From Rhizosphaericola mali (lineage in GTDB: Bacteria; Bacteroidota; Bacteroidia; Chitinophagales; Chitinophagaceae), in assembly GCF_004337365.2 (NCBI RefSeq), contig NZ_CP044016.1:3224001-3288000 (forward strand): 64,000 nt of DNA, read 5' to 3'. The notes beneath the pieces were generated by a model. That model saw only the letters and a program-made list of their open reading frames with translations. It was not told the DNA's origin and ran no database searches. Shown piece after piece: positions 1 to 9,019 of this stretch. The translations under genes and the position numbers were made by a program. Numbering within the stretch: the first letter of the stretch is position 1; the number at the start of each line of letters is the position of its first letter.

Positions 1-90
1 TTAGGGTTTATAATAGTTTGCAATATAAACGAAATTAATAATTAACACTTATTTTGCATTATATTAATTTTTCATTAATAACTATTAAAA
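1..90. other. Left-edge intergenic sequence
   Basis: Very AT-rich sequence with no gene that I can support. It lies downstream of the minus-strand DUF6624-like gene, and I see no convincing terminator hairpin. Position 1-3 reads TTA, which would be a stop codon for a minus-strand gene lying to the left, but this cannot be tested from the window. Confidence 0.4.
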
Positions 91-1056
91 TTACATATTT
101 TTAAAATCCCAATTTTCGAATTGAGGTAGATTCCTTTTATATGCTTCTAAATCCCAATAAATACCTTTACTTTTTGCGTACTTAGCAATAGGCTCTAAAT
201 CCATTTTTGCACGGCGAGCATCGACATTATCAGGATCTTCTAATGGTGCTATATATGCAGGTCTTCCTTTATCTTTATCCGCATAGGTAATTTGAGATCC
301 ATAAATTTGTTTTTTCCCTGCATATATATTTGCACGATCTATAGTTAATGCTACATCCGCCTTTTTCACTTCTCCTTTTTCAGCTTGTTTTTTTAATAGA
401 GGTAGATATTTATCAATGATACTCTTATCTGAATGTTGAATAATCATCCACTGAACAAAAGAGACATCACCCACTTGTTTTTTAGTTAACCAACCATATT
501 GATCTAATAATTTTTTAAGCCGCATAATATTGATACTATCTGAAATGTCCGCTAGAGTCCATAGACTATCTACTTTTTTCGAATCCTCAATAATACTACT
601 ATCAAAAGTTACTAAATATCGATAATGTTGATCATCATACCACATTTCGTCCAATTGATGACGAAGTGCTAGATTATAATGATTCAATTGTGCAATTGAA
701 TCATCCTTCTGTTGTAATAATTTCTCAAATTCCGGCCATTGAATAAAAGAATGTAATTTTTTAAAATTTACATTTAGCCTCATTATTGTCAATTGAGGCA
801 CTTTACACATTTCTGCATAAAAACCAAGATACTTTATTGCTGAATCTAATTCATTAAGTTTACATGCGTCTTCTGCAGCCTTATAAAAAGATGTAGGATC
901 GACACTATCTAAAGGATAATTTGAAAAAGTTTCACTATATGCTAACAATGCTTCCTTATATTTACCTTCCGAATACAAATCATTAGCCTCTTTGGATTGG
1001 GCAAATGCATTTGCAGTAATAACCACTTGCAAGAAAAATAATAAAACGTATTTCAT
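91..1056 (-). CDS. Secreted DUF6624-like protein with TPR-like N-terminus
   Basis: Encodes about 321 residues of unknown function, probably exported. An open frame extends to a GTG at 1074, but the ATG at 1056 opens directly on a signal peptide (MKYVLLFFLQ..ANAFAQ) and leaves 5 nt after the upstream HD gene, so I chose it. Residues about 22-80 look like one or two tetratricopeptide helices (DLYSEGKYKEALLAY). The C-terminal half has the pattern I associate with DUF6624: a GW segment, WMIIQHSD, a LPLLKKQAEKGE helix, a DR pair, QIYGSQ, and a final NVDARRAKMDLEP block. No catalytic activity can be assigned. It is probably cotranscribed behind the HD hydrolase gene. Confidence 0.7.
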   Translation of the reverse strand: MKYVLLFFLQVVITANAFAQSKEANDLYSEGKYKEALLAYSETFSNYPLDSVDPTSFYKAAEDACKLNELDSAIKYLGFYAEMCKVPQLTIMRLNVNFKKLHSFIQWPEFEKLLQQKDDSIAQLNHYNLALRHQLDEMWYDDQHYRYLVTFDSSIIEDSKKVDSLWTLADISDSINIMRLKKLLDQYGWLTKKQVGDVSFVQWMIIQHSDKSIIDKYLPLLKKQAEKGEVKKADVALTIDRANIYAGKKQIYGSQITYADKDKGRPAYIAPLEDPDNVDARRAKMDLEPIAKYAKSKGIYWDLEAYKRNLPQFENWDFKNM

Positions 1057-1061
1057 ATATT

Positions 1062-1685
1062 TTAATTTAAGCACTCATTTTCCATATTCCACTCTTTATA
1101 AAACTGCTCTAAAAATTGCAACAAAAACTGCTGTCTTTTTTCCGCTATTGCAATGGCTGTTCGCGTGTGCATTAATTCTTTCAGTTTCAATAATTTATCA
1201 TAAAAATGTTGAACGGATGTATTTTGAGTAGGATCAATTGGATTATAAATTGAATGTCCAACGGAGCCGCCATAGGCAAATGCTCGCGCTATACCAATCG
1301 TCCCGATTGCATCTAGCCTGTCCGCATCTTGGACGATCTTTGCTTCAAGAGACTCCGCATGTTTTCCTTTACTAAAGGAAACTTGCGATACGATAGTCAC
1401 TATCCGATCAATAAGACTCGTGCCTAATGAATATTCGGACAAGAAATTTCTAATCAGTTCTTCACTTTTATCCACACCCCCATTTAATTTGTAATCCCCA
1501 ATATCATGTACCCAAGCAGCCAAAGTACACACAAACGCGTCCGCATGTTCCGCCTGTGCGATTTGCCGAGCCATATATGCTACACGAGCAATATGATAAT
1601 AGTCGTGTCCTGTACTTTCATTTAAAAATTGGGATTTTATATCTGTTTCTATTTTTTCCAATAATAATTCTTTCTCCATTTCCAT
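1062..1685 (-). CDS. HD-domain metal-dependent phosphohydrolase
   Basis: A 207-residue cytoplasmic HD-superfamily protein. The metal-binding signature is complete: His31 in HDYYHIARV, the His60-Asp61 doublet in AAWVHDIGDY, and a later Asp in VQDADRLDAIG (about 120-125). This matches the single-domain family often annotated as uncharacterised HD hydrolases acting on nucleotides or similar phosphoesters; the substrate is unknown. The ATG at 1685 has a perfect TAnnTTTG box ending 5 nt upstream, so the transcript is probably leaderless. It is divergent from the SNF2 gene and leads into the DUF6624-like gene 5 nt downstream. Confidence 0.85.
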   Translation of the reverse strand: MEMEKELLLEKIETDIKSQFLNESTGHDYYHIARVAYMARQIAQAEHADAFVCTLAAWVHDIGDYKLNGGVDKSEELIRNFLSEYSLGTSLIDRIVTIVSQVSFSKGKHAESLEAKIVQDADRLDAIGTIGIARAFAYGGSVGHSIYNPIDPTQNTSVQHFYDKLLKLKELMHTRTAIAIAEKRQQFLLQFLEQFYKEWNMENECLN

Positions 1686-1689
1686 ATTT

Positions 1690-1697
1690 CAAAAATA
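1690..1697 (-). promoter_or_regulatory. -7 promoter box of the HD hydrolase gene
   Basis: Reads TATTTTTG on the minus strand, a perfect match to the Bacteroidota -7 consensus TAnnTTTG. Its last base is 5 nt from the A of the ATG at 1685, so transcription would begin at or next to the start codon. Confidence 0.6.
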
Positions 1698-1707
1698 ATG
1701 CATTCAA

Positions 1708-1715
1708 TATATTTG
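1708..1715 (+). promoter_or_regulatory. -7 promoter box of the SNF2 gene
   Basis: TATATTTG, a perfect TAnnTTTG match, ends 8 nt before the first ATG (1723). It lies back to back with the HD gene box, so both divergent promoters sit within about 26 bp. Confidence 0.6.
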
Positions 1716-1722
1716 CAGCCGT

Positions 1723-4596
1723 ATGATGTTAGATGTTAAAGTTGGCTTGATGTGGGAGCCCGAAAATTTATGGAAAAACAAACCTTATTTTTCATTAGTT
1801 ACTATTACTAAAAAAGATGGCATTCCTCAATACCGTCAAGATCTTCTCAACAAAAAAAATATCGACAAAATCAGTAGTCAGTGGAGTAGCTCTATCGTAC
1901 AACTCTTGGAAGAGTTGAGCACAGAAGCCAATCTTAAAGTCGAAGCTGCTATCGCCAAACAAAAGGCCAAAATGGGCAATAATCCTACAGCGAATATGCT
2001 TTTTCAAAAAGCATTGACTGAGCACCGCATGAAACAAATCCAAATGTTGATGCCCAAAAGTGGAGCGATTGTTACCATGCACAAGATTATCAATAAGGAA
2101 ACAGGAAATCCTTTAGTGGCACCTTGTAAATTTGCACGTAAAATAGCTCAGATACAACTTGAAATAACAAAAACTGGAAATCAATTTGGACTAAAGACAA
2201 CGATAATTGGAGAAAATGAATCGTTCGAACTAGAGGAATCTAATCGATTTCAATATATGATTGTACACGATTCCGTTTGGCATCTTATTTCATATAAGGA
2301 TTTTCAAACTTTGGAATGGTTACAAGACACAGATTTAGAAACTTTAGGGCAATCGTCTACCGAATTTGCAGAAAAAGTTATTCAAAAACTAGAGAAAGAC
2401 TATACTATAGATAAGCGAATATTTTTCCCTGCCGAGACCGTAGAATCTCTGCCTCAACGCAATATCTTGTTTACTGAGTTAAGTAATTCTTTTCTCATGT
2501 TAACGCCTCGTTGGGAATATGATGGCTTTATGATTGAGGGTGACTATAAAAGCGAGGAAACTCGAAAAGCAGGTGGAAAAGACTATGTAATTCATAGAAA
2601 CGAACAAGAGGAAAAAGATTTTCGAACCTATATTCAAAGTTTGCATCCAGATTTTCCAACACAATCACATCGTGGATTTTATTTTCTCTCTTTTGCAAAT
2701 GCGAAGAAAAAACAATGGTTCATCAAAGCATATCGCGAACTATTAAATAATAATATAGACGTGGTTGGTTTGGATATGTTGCAACATTTTCGTTATTGTC
2801 CATTTGAACCAACAACAGAATTAAACTATCAAAAAAAAGAAGGAAGCAAACTAGAATATTTTGCTAAAGTACTATTTGGAAAAGAAGAAGTCCCATTATT
2901 GACTGTACAAAAAATGTTATTAGCAGGTCAACGAAATGTGCTACTAAAAGATGATTCTATTGCCGTATTTACAGATGAATGGGTAAAAGAATACGCGCTT
3001 TTTTTTAAACACGCAGCTGTCTACAAAAATCGATTAACGATTCCATCTTGGGTACTCATTGGCAAGTTAAATACTATAGAAAATACGCAAAAGGAAAATA
3101 TTGCAGAAATCGTACCAGCAGATTGGCAAAAACTATGGCTACAATGGCAAACCGAAGAAATTTTATACTCCGTTCCGACTTGTATCGAAACCCAACTACG
3201 CCCCTATCAGCAAAAGGGATTTGAATGGATGATTTTATTATCCAAAATCGAAGCTGGTGCTTGCCTTGCCGACGATATGGGATTAGGAAAAACTTTACAA
3301 ACTATATGTTTTTTAACTTGGTTAAAAGAACAGCATCCCGATGGAAAATCTATTATAGTCTGCCCAGCATCCTTGATTTACAACTGGGAAGCGGAGTGGA
3401 AAAAATTCGCACCAACGATAAAAATTGCGGTACATAATGGACAGAATAGAGATTTTGAAAAAACTACAAAAGACGGTTTTGATATTTTAATACTAAGTTA
3501 CCATACATTCAGGCAAGACATGGGAATCATTGCTGAAAATACTTGGCTTGGCGCAGTAGTCGATGAAAGTCAAAATATCAAAAATCCTTCTGCTCAAATT
3601 ACGAAAGCTATATACGAACTAAAAGCGATGCATCGAATAGCGTTAAGTGGCACGCCGATCATGAACAATACATTTGATCTATATGCGCAACTACAATTTT
3701 TACTTCCAGGACTATTAGGCAATCGTGAATTTTTCAAAAAAGAATACGCTATTCCTATTGATAGAGATGGCAGCCAAGAGAAAAGTAGCGCGTTACGACA
3801 GTTAACAGCGCCATTTATTTTACGAAGAACAAAAAAACAAGTTGCGACAGATCTCCCAGATAAAACAGAGAGTATTTTGTGGTGTGAAATGACCGAAGAC
3901 CAACAAGCTTTTTACAATGAAGTAAAAGCTGACATTCAAGATAGTTTGTTTATCGGCATTCAAAATGAAGGCTTGGAACGCAGTAAACTCAATATCTTGC
4001 AAGGCATTCAAAAATTACGTCAGATATGTGATGCTCCTAGTTTAATGAAAGACCAAGACGATTATAGTCCATGTAGTGAATCTATTAAAATTGATCGTAT
4101 TTTAGATGAAATGGAACGTATAAGTGATTCTGGAAACAAGGCACTCATATTTTCACAGTTTACCGGAATGTTGCATTTAATTGCAGATAAACTAAAGGAA
4201 AGAGGCATTTCTTTTTATCATTTTGATGGTAGTACGGCTATTGAAAAGCGGCAAGAAATGGTCAAAAATTTCCAAGAGGAAAATAATACAACCACTGCAT
4301 TTTTGATCAGTTTAAAATCTGGAAATGCCGGATTGAATTTAACCTCTGCGCAATATGTCTATTTGGTCGATCCTTGGTGGAATAAGGCAGTAGAGCAACA
4401 AGCCATTGACCGAACGCACAGAATCGGGCAAAAAAATAATGTATTTGCCTATCGTATGATTTGTAAAAATTCGATCGAAGAAAAAATCATTTCTCTACAG
4501 AGCAAAAAACAATTGCTTTCAGAAGAATTAGTCGGAGCAGAAGAAGGGTTTGTAAAAAATTTATCAGAAGAAGATTTACAATATTTGTTTAGTTAA
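1723..4596 (+). CDS. SNF2-family DNA helicase/translocase
   Basis: A 957-residue ATP-dependent DNA translocase of the bacterial SNF2 (HepA/RapA-like, COG0553) type. The first 480 residues are a poorly conserved N-terminal region. The RecA1 domain carries Walker A (DDMGLGKT, about residue 514), a DESQ motif II (about 613, where DEAQ or DEAH is usual) and LSGTP motif III (about 641). RecA2 ends with the diagnostic DRTHRIGQ box near residue 898. The length fits the family. Such proteins remodel protein-DNA or RNA polymerase complexes; the target here is unknown. Two adjacent ATGs (1723 and 1726) are both possible starts. Confidence 0.93.
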   Translation: MMLDVKVGLMWEPENLWKNKPYFSLVTITKKDGIPQYRQDLLNKKNIDKISSQWSSSIVQLLEELSTEANLKVEAAIAKQKAKMGNNPTANMLFQKALTEHRMKQIQMLMPKSGAIVTMHKIINKETGNPLVAPCKFARKIAQIQLEITKTGNQFGLKTTIIGENESFELEESNRFQYMIVHDSVWHLISYKDFQTLEWLQDTDLETLGQSSTEFAEKVIQKLEKDYTIDKRIFFPAETVESLPQRNILFTELSNSFLMLTPRWEYDGFMIEGDYKSEETRKAGGKDYVIHRNEQEEKDFRTYIQSLHPDFPTQSHRGFYFLSFANAKKKQWFIKAYRELLNNNIDVVGLDMLQHFRYCPFEPTTELNYQKKEGSKLEYFAKVLFGKEEVPLLTVQKMLLAGQRNVLLKDDSIAVFTDEWVKEYALFFKHAAVYKNRLTIPSWVLIGKLNTIENTQKENIAEIVPADWQKLWLQWQTEEILYSVPTCIETQLRPYQQKGFEWMILLSKIEAGACLADDMGLGKTLQTICFLTWLKEQHPDGKSIIVCPASLIYNWEAEWKKFAPTIKIAVHNGQNRDFEKTTKDGFDILILSYHTFRQDMGIIAENTWLGAVVDESQNIKNPSAQITKAIYELKAMHRIALSGTPIMNNTFDLYAQLQFLLPGLLGNREFFKKEYAIPIDRDGSQEKSSALRQLTAPFILRRTKKQVATDLPDKTESILWCEMTEDQQAFYNEVKADIQDSLFIGIQNEGLERSKLNILQGIQKLRQICDAPSLMKDQDDYSPCSESIKIDRILDEMERISDSGNKALIFSQFTGMLHLIADKLKERGISFYHFDGSTAIEKRQEMVKNFQEENNTTTAFLISLKSGNAGLNLTSAQYVYLVDPWWNKAVEQQAIDRTHRIGQKNNVFAYRMICKNSIEEKIISLQSKKQLLSEELVGAEEGFVKNLSEEDLQYLFS

Positions 4597-4674
4597 GGAA
4601 TAGCTGAATGCGAAAAGCGGATGGCTAAAGGTAGAATTGAGGATTGAAGTAAATTTTGTGGTAACTATTAATTA

Positions 4675-5076
4675 TCAGAACACATAGAAATGTGTTACTG
4701 TAAAATTTAACACCGTACCAAATCCACTAGCAATTACTTTACTCCAATAAAAATTAATTTTAAGTTTCTTATTACAGATATAAATAACTATTAAATTAAT
4801 TCCCAACGCTACTAAATTGACTATAAAAAATAGACTTATCGCTCGGATATCAACGATTGACTTGGAATGATAATTATAGATCGCATTTAATACATAATTA
4901 TTCGTTACCCCAAGTACAAAACCAATACTGGTCGCAACGAATGGATTCCATTTTAGCTTTTCCTTCAAAAACCATGTACTGCCGAAATCCCAAACCATCC
5001 CCACAACACCAATCAAAGAAAACAGAACAAAATGCCTCAAACCATTCGTCATTTTTTGGCATTCAATTTCGCTCAT
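4675..5076 (-). CDS. GtrA-family membrane protein
   Basis: A 133-residue integral membrane protein with four predicted helices and the GtrA signature: a first helix with FxLIGVVGMVWDFG, then WNPFVATSIGFVLGVTNNYVLN, and a final helix ending in the VTHFYVF tail. GtrA proteins are thought to move lipid-linked sugars across the membrane or assist glycosyltransferases that decorate surface polysaccharide. No glycosyltransferase is adjacent, so the partner is unknown. The length is typical. The gene stands alone between two plus-strand genes. Confidence 0.85.
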   Translation of the reverse strand: MSEIECQKMTNGLRHFVLFSLIGVVGMVWDFGSTWFLKEKLKWNPFVATSIGFVLGVTNNYVLNAIYNYHSKSIVDIRAISLFFIVNLVALGINLIVIYICNKKLKINFYWSKVIASGFGTVLNFTVTHFYVF

Positions 5077-5140
5077 AATTTATTGATTATGCAAAACATT
5101 TGTTTATACTATTATTAATTTTTCATAACGCAATAATTAT

Positions 5141-5148
5141 TACCTTGC
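5141..5148 (+). promoter_or_regulatory. Probable -7 box of the DUF763 gene
   Basis: TACCTTGC resembles TAnnTTTG with one base missing from the T-run. It ends exactly 5 nt before the ATG at 5153, the same spacing seen at four other genes in the window. Confidence 0.4.
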
Positions 5149-5152
5149 TCGT

Positions 5153-6352
5153 ATGAAAAGTGGTCATGCAGATCTTCCCTTACACTATGGCACCGTTCCC
5201 TTGTGGCTTGCGCAAAGAATGAGTTCTTTGGGTGGAGCTATTGTGGAGTCTATATTGTTGGAGTATGGCAAACAATCCTTGTTGGAGCACTTTAGTAATC
5301 CATTTTGGTTTCAATCTTTGGGATGTGTTTTGGGGATGGATTGGCACTCTTCCGGTATTACAACATCCGTTTTGGGCGCTTTGAAAAAATATGTCAATCC
5401 CCGTTCCAATGAATTGGGAATTTATATGTGTGGCGGTCGAGGAAAAGCTTCGCGTAAAACACCCGCTGAATTATTGGCAATCGCCGAAAAAACGGGTTTG
5501 GATGGTAATTCTTTAGTGTATAGTAGCAAACTTGCGGCAAAAGTCGATAACAATGCTATTCAAGATGGATTTCAGTTGTATTTACACTCTTTTATTCTTT
5601 CTGATGAAGGCGAATGGACGATTGTCCAACAAGGCATGAATACGGAATCTAAAATGGCGCGCCGTTATCATTGGTTATCCTCAGAAGTAAAATCATTTGT
5701 CGAAACACCACATCAATTTATTTATGGTCCTAATCAAGGCGAAATATTAAATCTTACGGATAAAAATGCCACATCCACCAAGTCTAGTATGTTGGAATTG
5801 ACCAAGGAGCGACCAGTGGATTTATTGCAAGAACTTCAACTCATTTTACCCAAACATCATGAAGTAACTGCAAAAGACGTCAATTTGAAAAGATTGGGCG
5901 CCGCACTAGCATTGGCACATGAGACAGATATCAGTTCGATCGAATCCTTAATGCTCCTCAAAGATGTAGGACCACGCACCTTGCAATCTTTGGCATTAGT
6001 AAGTGAGGTGATCCATGGTACACCTTCTCGGTTTGAAGATCCTGCACGTTTTTCTTTTGCACATGGAGGCAAGGATGGACATCCTTTTCCAGTACCAATC
6101 AAGATATATGATCAGACGATTGAGCACATGCATACAGCCATTGAAAAGGCCAAAATGGACGACAAAGAAAAATCGTCTGCGCTTTTCAACTTAACTCGTG
6201 TAAGTCAAGAATTGGAAAAAGGATTTACCCCAAATGATCGTTTTGACGATTGGATCGAAAAAGAAAGAGCCGAATCCTACAAATATGGAGGACGTTCCGT
6301 TTTTGGAAAAGCGCAGCCGCCAAAAAATGGCGACCAATTATCGCTTTTTTAA
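5153..6352 (+). CDS. DUF763 domain protein
   Basis: A 399-residue protein that matches DUF763 along its length. The N-terminus has the family pattern SGHADLPLHYG..P.WL..RM..LG, followed by LLEHFSNPFWFQSLGCVLGMDWHSSG and then a GGRGK.SRKTP segment. The C-terminal part has DVGPRTLQSLALVSEVIHGTPSRFEDPARFSFAHGGKDG, written here as separate blocks of a conserved stretch at about residues 265-305. It contains a helix-hairpin-helix-like LLKDVGPRTLQSLA, which suggests nucleic-acid contact. The family is common in archaea and patchy in bacteria; its biochemistry is not known to me. It ends 10 nt before the convergent neighbour. Confidence 0.85.
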   Translation: MKSGHADLPLHYGTVPLWLAQRMSSLGGAIVESILLEYGKQSLLEHFSNPFWFQSLGCVLGMDWHSSGITTSVLGALKKYVNPRSNELGIYMCGGRGKASRKTPAELLAIAEKTGLDGNSLVYSSKLAAKVDNNAIQDGFQLYLHSFILSDEGEWTIVQQGMNTESKMARRYHWLSSEVKSFVETPHQFIYGPNQGEILNLTDKNATSTKSSMLELTKERPVDLLQELQLILPKHHEVTAKDVNLKRLGAALALAHETDISSIESLMLLKDVGPRTLQSLALVSEVIHGTPSRFEDPARFSFAHGGKDGHPFPVPIKIYDQTIEHMHTAIEKAKMDDKEKSSALFNLTRVSQELEKGFTPNDRFDDWIEKERAESYKYGGRSVFGKAQPPKNGDQLSLF

Positions 6353-6362
6353 GTAATTTAGA

Positions 6363-7049
6363 TTAGAATGTTAATGGTTTATCATCAGGATCTGTCGCCT
6401 TCATAGTGGTCTCAATTTTATCAATATCAACATCTACATATTGTTTTTGATCTTTATTACTATTAAAAACATCGATTGCATCTGCAAGTTGGTTTTTCTT
6501 AGCTTTTTTCTCTGCTTTCGGATCTCCCGCAACTAATCTCAAAACCATATCATTTGTAGCAAGAGTCAAGACTCCATTTTGTTTTAGATAAATCGAATTC
6601 AACTCTACAGACATCGGCACATACATCACAATTGCTTTCTTTTTCATATCCACATTTGGTTCAATGAGCCAAATACTATCCTTATATGGATAAGCAATAG
6701 AAGTATCTTTTTTAATTATATTTCGTATAGAAATAGTATTTTTTGGATAAATAAGACTATCCTTTAACGGCTTTTTTAACTTGATATACGTTTGCTTATT
6801 CTCTGTGACCATAGTCCCCTTACATCTAATTGTATCTTGATTTTTTAGAACAATCAAGTACATCGTATTTTTAAAAGGATCACCACTACCATAATTAAAA
6901 TACATAGGCATATAGTGAAAAGTTGTAGTACTTACAGTACCATAAGGCGTATTTATACGCGTAGTTACAAATTGCGCATGTGTATTAGAGTGGAGAATTA
7001 GGATGACAAATAAGCTTAAAAATAACAATTTCATTCTCTGAATCTTCAT
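6363..7049 (-). CDS. Secreted protein of unknown function
   Basis: About 228 residues with an N-terminal signal peptide (MKIQRMKLLFLSLF..NTHAQ). Three ATGs are possible (7061, 7049, 7034); I chose 7049 because it gives a conventional n-region. The mature part is lysine-rich and strand-rich, with a repeated theme of short segments such as LKNQDTIRCKGTM and KLKKPLKDSLIYP that resembles periplasmic beta-structured proteins. I do not recognise a family. It is convergent with the DUF763 gene and has no obvious operon partner. Confidence 0.6.
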   Translation of the reverse strand: MKIQRMKLLFLSLFVILILHSNTHAQFVTTRINTPYGTVSTTTFHYMPMYFNYGSGDPFKNTMYLIVLKNQDTIRCKGTMVTENKQTYIKLKKPLKDSLIYPKNTISIRNIIKKDTSIAYPYKDSIWLIEPNVDMKKKAIVMYVPMSVELNSIYLKQNGVLTLATNDMVLRLVAGDPKAEKKAKKNQLADAIDVFNSNKDQKQYVDVDIDKIETTMKATDPDDKPLTF

Positions 7050-7271
7050 AATTAGTAGCATTTGGTATAAGTTTGATTATCTATTTGAAATACAATGTTA
7101 GTAAAATAGAAGAAATGAATAACCCATTTCTTTTTCTAATAGTAAGATTTACATAAAAGAAACAATGCACAGCAAGATTAAAAACGACTGAACAATTCAC
7201 TATTAAAAATATTAAAAACAGAACAAAATACATTATTTATAAATAATTAAGAATATAATTCAAAATATACA

Positions 7272-7279
7272 TACCTTTA
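7272..7279 (+). promoter_or_regulatory. Probable -7 box of the Lrp/AsnC gene
   Basis: TACCTTTA differs from TAnnTTTG only at the final base and ends 5 nt before the ATG at 7284, predicting a leaderless or nearly leaderless transcript for the Lrp-EamA pair. Confidence 0.45.
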
Positions 7280-7283
7280 CTGT

Positions 7284-7757
7284 ATGAATAACTCATTTGA
7301 ATTAGATGCGGTGGATTTTCAAATTTTGAATGCATTTCAGGAAAATTCCAAAATTTCCAATGCGGAATTGAGCCGCGAATTGGGAATGGCGCCTTCTGGT
7401 GTATTGGAACGTGTGAAAAAGTTGGAACAAAAAGGTGTAATCAAAGGCTATACAATTCAAATAAATCCATTGGCACTAGATCAAAAGTTATTGGCATTCA
7501 TTTCCATAAAGACTTCAGATGCATTTGGTTCAGAAGTTACAGGATTGGCATTGGCGAAGATTCCAGAGATACAAGAGGTACATAATGTAACTGGTGAGGA
7601 TTGTTTTCTCATAAAAATTAGAGTCCGAGATTCAGAACATTTGATGAATATCATGCGAAATTCCTTTAGTAAAATCAAGGGTATCGTCTCCACCAAGACG
7701 ATAATCGTACTAGAGGCCGTGAAAGAAACAAATCATTTAAATATTCAAAAAAATTAA
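7284..7757 (+). CDS. Lrp/AsnC-family transcriptional regulator
   Basis: A 157-residue regulator. Residues about 8-52 form the AsnC-type helix-turn-helix (DFQILNAFQENSKISNAELSR, then LGMAPSGVLERVKKLEQKGVI), and about 70-145 form the ligand-binding RAM domain with the conserved HNVTGEDCFLIKI strand. These proteins sense amino acids or related small molecules and usually control a neighbouring transporter or enzyme. The EamA exporter gene begins 3 nt after the stop codon, so the two are almost certainly one operon and the exporter is the likely regulated target. Confidence 0.93.
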   Translation: MNNSFELDAVDFQILNAFQENSKISNAELSRELGMAPSGVLERVKKLEQKGVIKGYTIQINPLALDQKLLAFISIKTSDAFGSEVTGLALAKIPEIQEVHNVTGEDCFLIKIRVRDSEHLMNIMRNSFSKIKGIVSTKTIIVLEAVKETNHLNIQKN

Positions 7758-7760
7758 TCC

Positions 7761-8714
7761 ATGTCCAACAATACCAAAGCGCCATTATCCATGGTCGTAC
7801 TTGCTTTTGCACTCGTTTATATCGTCTGGGGGTCGACTTATTTTTTCATACAAAATGCATTGAAAGGCTTCACTCCTTTTGTATTAGGAGCGATTCGCTT
7901 TGTTAGTGCTGGTATTATTTTATTGTTGATTTGCAGAGCGAAAGGATTAGATATATTTAAATGGAGACAGATTAAAATTGCTGCGTTATCGGGGTTCTTA
8001 CTTTTGTTTTTAGATAATGGTATGTTCATTTGGGCGGAGCAATATTTACCTAGTAGTTTGGCTGCAATCATGGCATCCACGGTTACTTTGTGGTTTATAT
8101 TTTTAGATAAAAGACAATGGAAAGTCAATTTCTCTAGTAAAAAAATATTATTAGGCGTATTGATTGGATTGATTGGCGTAGTATTATTATTTTGGGAAAG
8201 ATTGCAATTAATTTTCCATACAGGATTTAAAAAAGAGCAACTAATCGCCTTACTAATGTTGACCTTCGGACCATCCACATGGGCAATTGGTTCCTTGTAT
8301 TCCAAATACAAATCTGACAAAGACGATAATGCATTTGTGTCAACAGGCTGGCAGATGTTATTTGCAGGAATTATTTTCTTAGTGGGTAGTTTTATCAAAG
8401 GAGATATGCAAAAAGTAGAATGGGCACATTTACCTGTGAGATCCATTTATTCCTTAGTTTATTTAATCGCATTTGGTTCCTTATTAGCGTACACTTCCTA
8501 TGTATGGCTTTTGCAAGTAAAGTCTGCAACTATAGTAAGCACACACGCTTATGTCAATCCGGTGATTGCCGTATTTCTAGGCGCATTATTCGGACATGAG
8601 GACATTTCATTTATTCAAATAATTGGGTTGATAATCATATTAAGTAGCGTATTACTCATCAGTAGGATCAAAATAAAATGGCCTATTAAACGCAAAGCGC
8701 AATTCACGCCATAG
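7761..8714 (+). CDS. EamA/DMT-family exporter
   Basis: A 317-residue inner-membrane protein with about ten hydrophobic helices arranged as two EamA repeats. The first repeat begins AFALVYIVWGSTYFFI and has the PFVLGAIRFVSAG motif; the second has YLIAFGSLLAYTSYVWLL and the typical STHAYVNPVIAVFLG segment. The family exports amino acids and other metabolites, as in YedA/RhaT-like carriers. Being 3 nt downstream of an Lrp/AsnC regulator suggests an amino-acid-related substrate, which is inference. The C-terminus is short and basic. Confidence 0.92.
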   Translation: MSNNTKAPLSMVVLAFALVYIVWGSTYFFIQNALKGFTPFVLGAIRFVSAGIILLLICRAKGLDIFKWRQIKIAALSGFLLLFLDNGMFIWAEQYLPSSLAAIMASTVTLWFIFLDKRQWKVNFSSKKILLGVLIGLIGVVLLFWERLQLIFHTGFKKEQLIALLMLTFGPSTWAIGSLYSKYKSDKDDNAFVSTGWQMLFAGIIFLVGSFIKGDMQKVEWAHLPVRSIYSLVYLIAFGSLLAYTSYVWLLQVKSATIVSTHAYVNPVIAVFLGALFGHEDISFIQIIGLIIILSSVLLISRIKIKWPIKRKAQFTP

Positions 8715-8803
8715 AGATTAACATCTTCTTAAAAGTTGATCGTGTAACTATTGCATTATTGCGCTGTCTTATTTATAGTTTGAACCTAATAAAATGAAAA
8801 ACT

Positions 8804-8953
8804 ATGAAAAGTAAAAATATTTGGCACATTTTGATTGGAGTGAGTATTATCGCAATGATTATGCAATCTTGTGTGGTAGCGCAACCTGGTTATGCCTACG
8901 GTCCACCACCTCCAAGACATTATCATCATCGTCCACATTATTACTATTATTAG
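8804..8953 (+). CDS. Small His/Tyr/Pro-rich lipoprotein (49 aa)
   Basis: A 49-codon gene starting at the ATG at 8804; the ATG ten bases earlier is stopped after six codons. A hydrophobic signal leads to a lipobox (MQSC, Cys23), so the mature protein would be a lipid-anchored peptide of about 27 residues. The tail is almost entirely Gly, Pro, His, Arg and Tyr, ending in a four-Tyr run interrupted by no other residue, and holds six histidines. This composition resembles small metal-binding or surface-coating peptides. A strong hairpin terminator follows at 8986. No family is recognised. Confidence 0.6.
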   Translation: MKSKNIWHILIGVSIIAMIMQSCVVAQPGYAYGPPPPRHYHHRPHYYYY

Positions 8954-8985
8954 TAGAAACACATCGGAATTGATATATAGATTGG

Positions 8986-9013
8986 AAGGCGACCAAAATT
9001 GGTCGCCTTATTT
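8986..9013 (+). terminator. Terminator of the small lipoprotein gene
   Basis: An 11-bp perfect stem (AAGGCGACCAA / TTGGTCGCCTT) with a 2-nt apparent loop, followed by ATTTATT. It lies 33 nt after the small lipoprotein stop, which supports that this short ORF is a real transcribed unit. Confidence 0.7.
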
Positions 9014-9019
9014 ATTAAA

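Noticed and set aside
7838-8446. 202-codon minus-strand frame inside the EamA exporter gene
   Set aside because: It is antisense to a well-supported transporter, has no recognisable domain and no promoter or start context. It is a shadow of the AT-rich codons.
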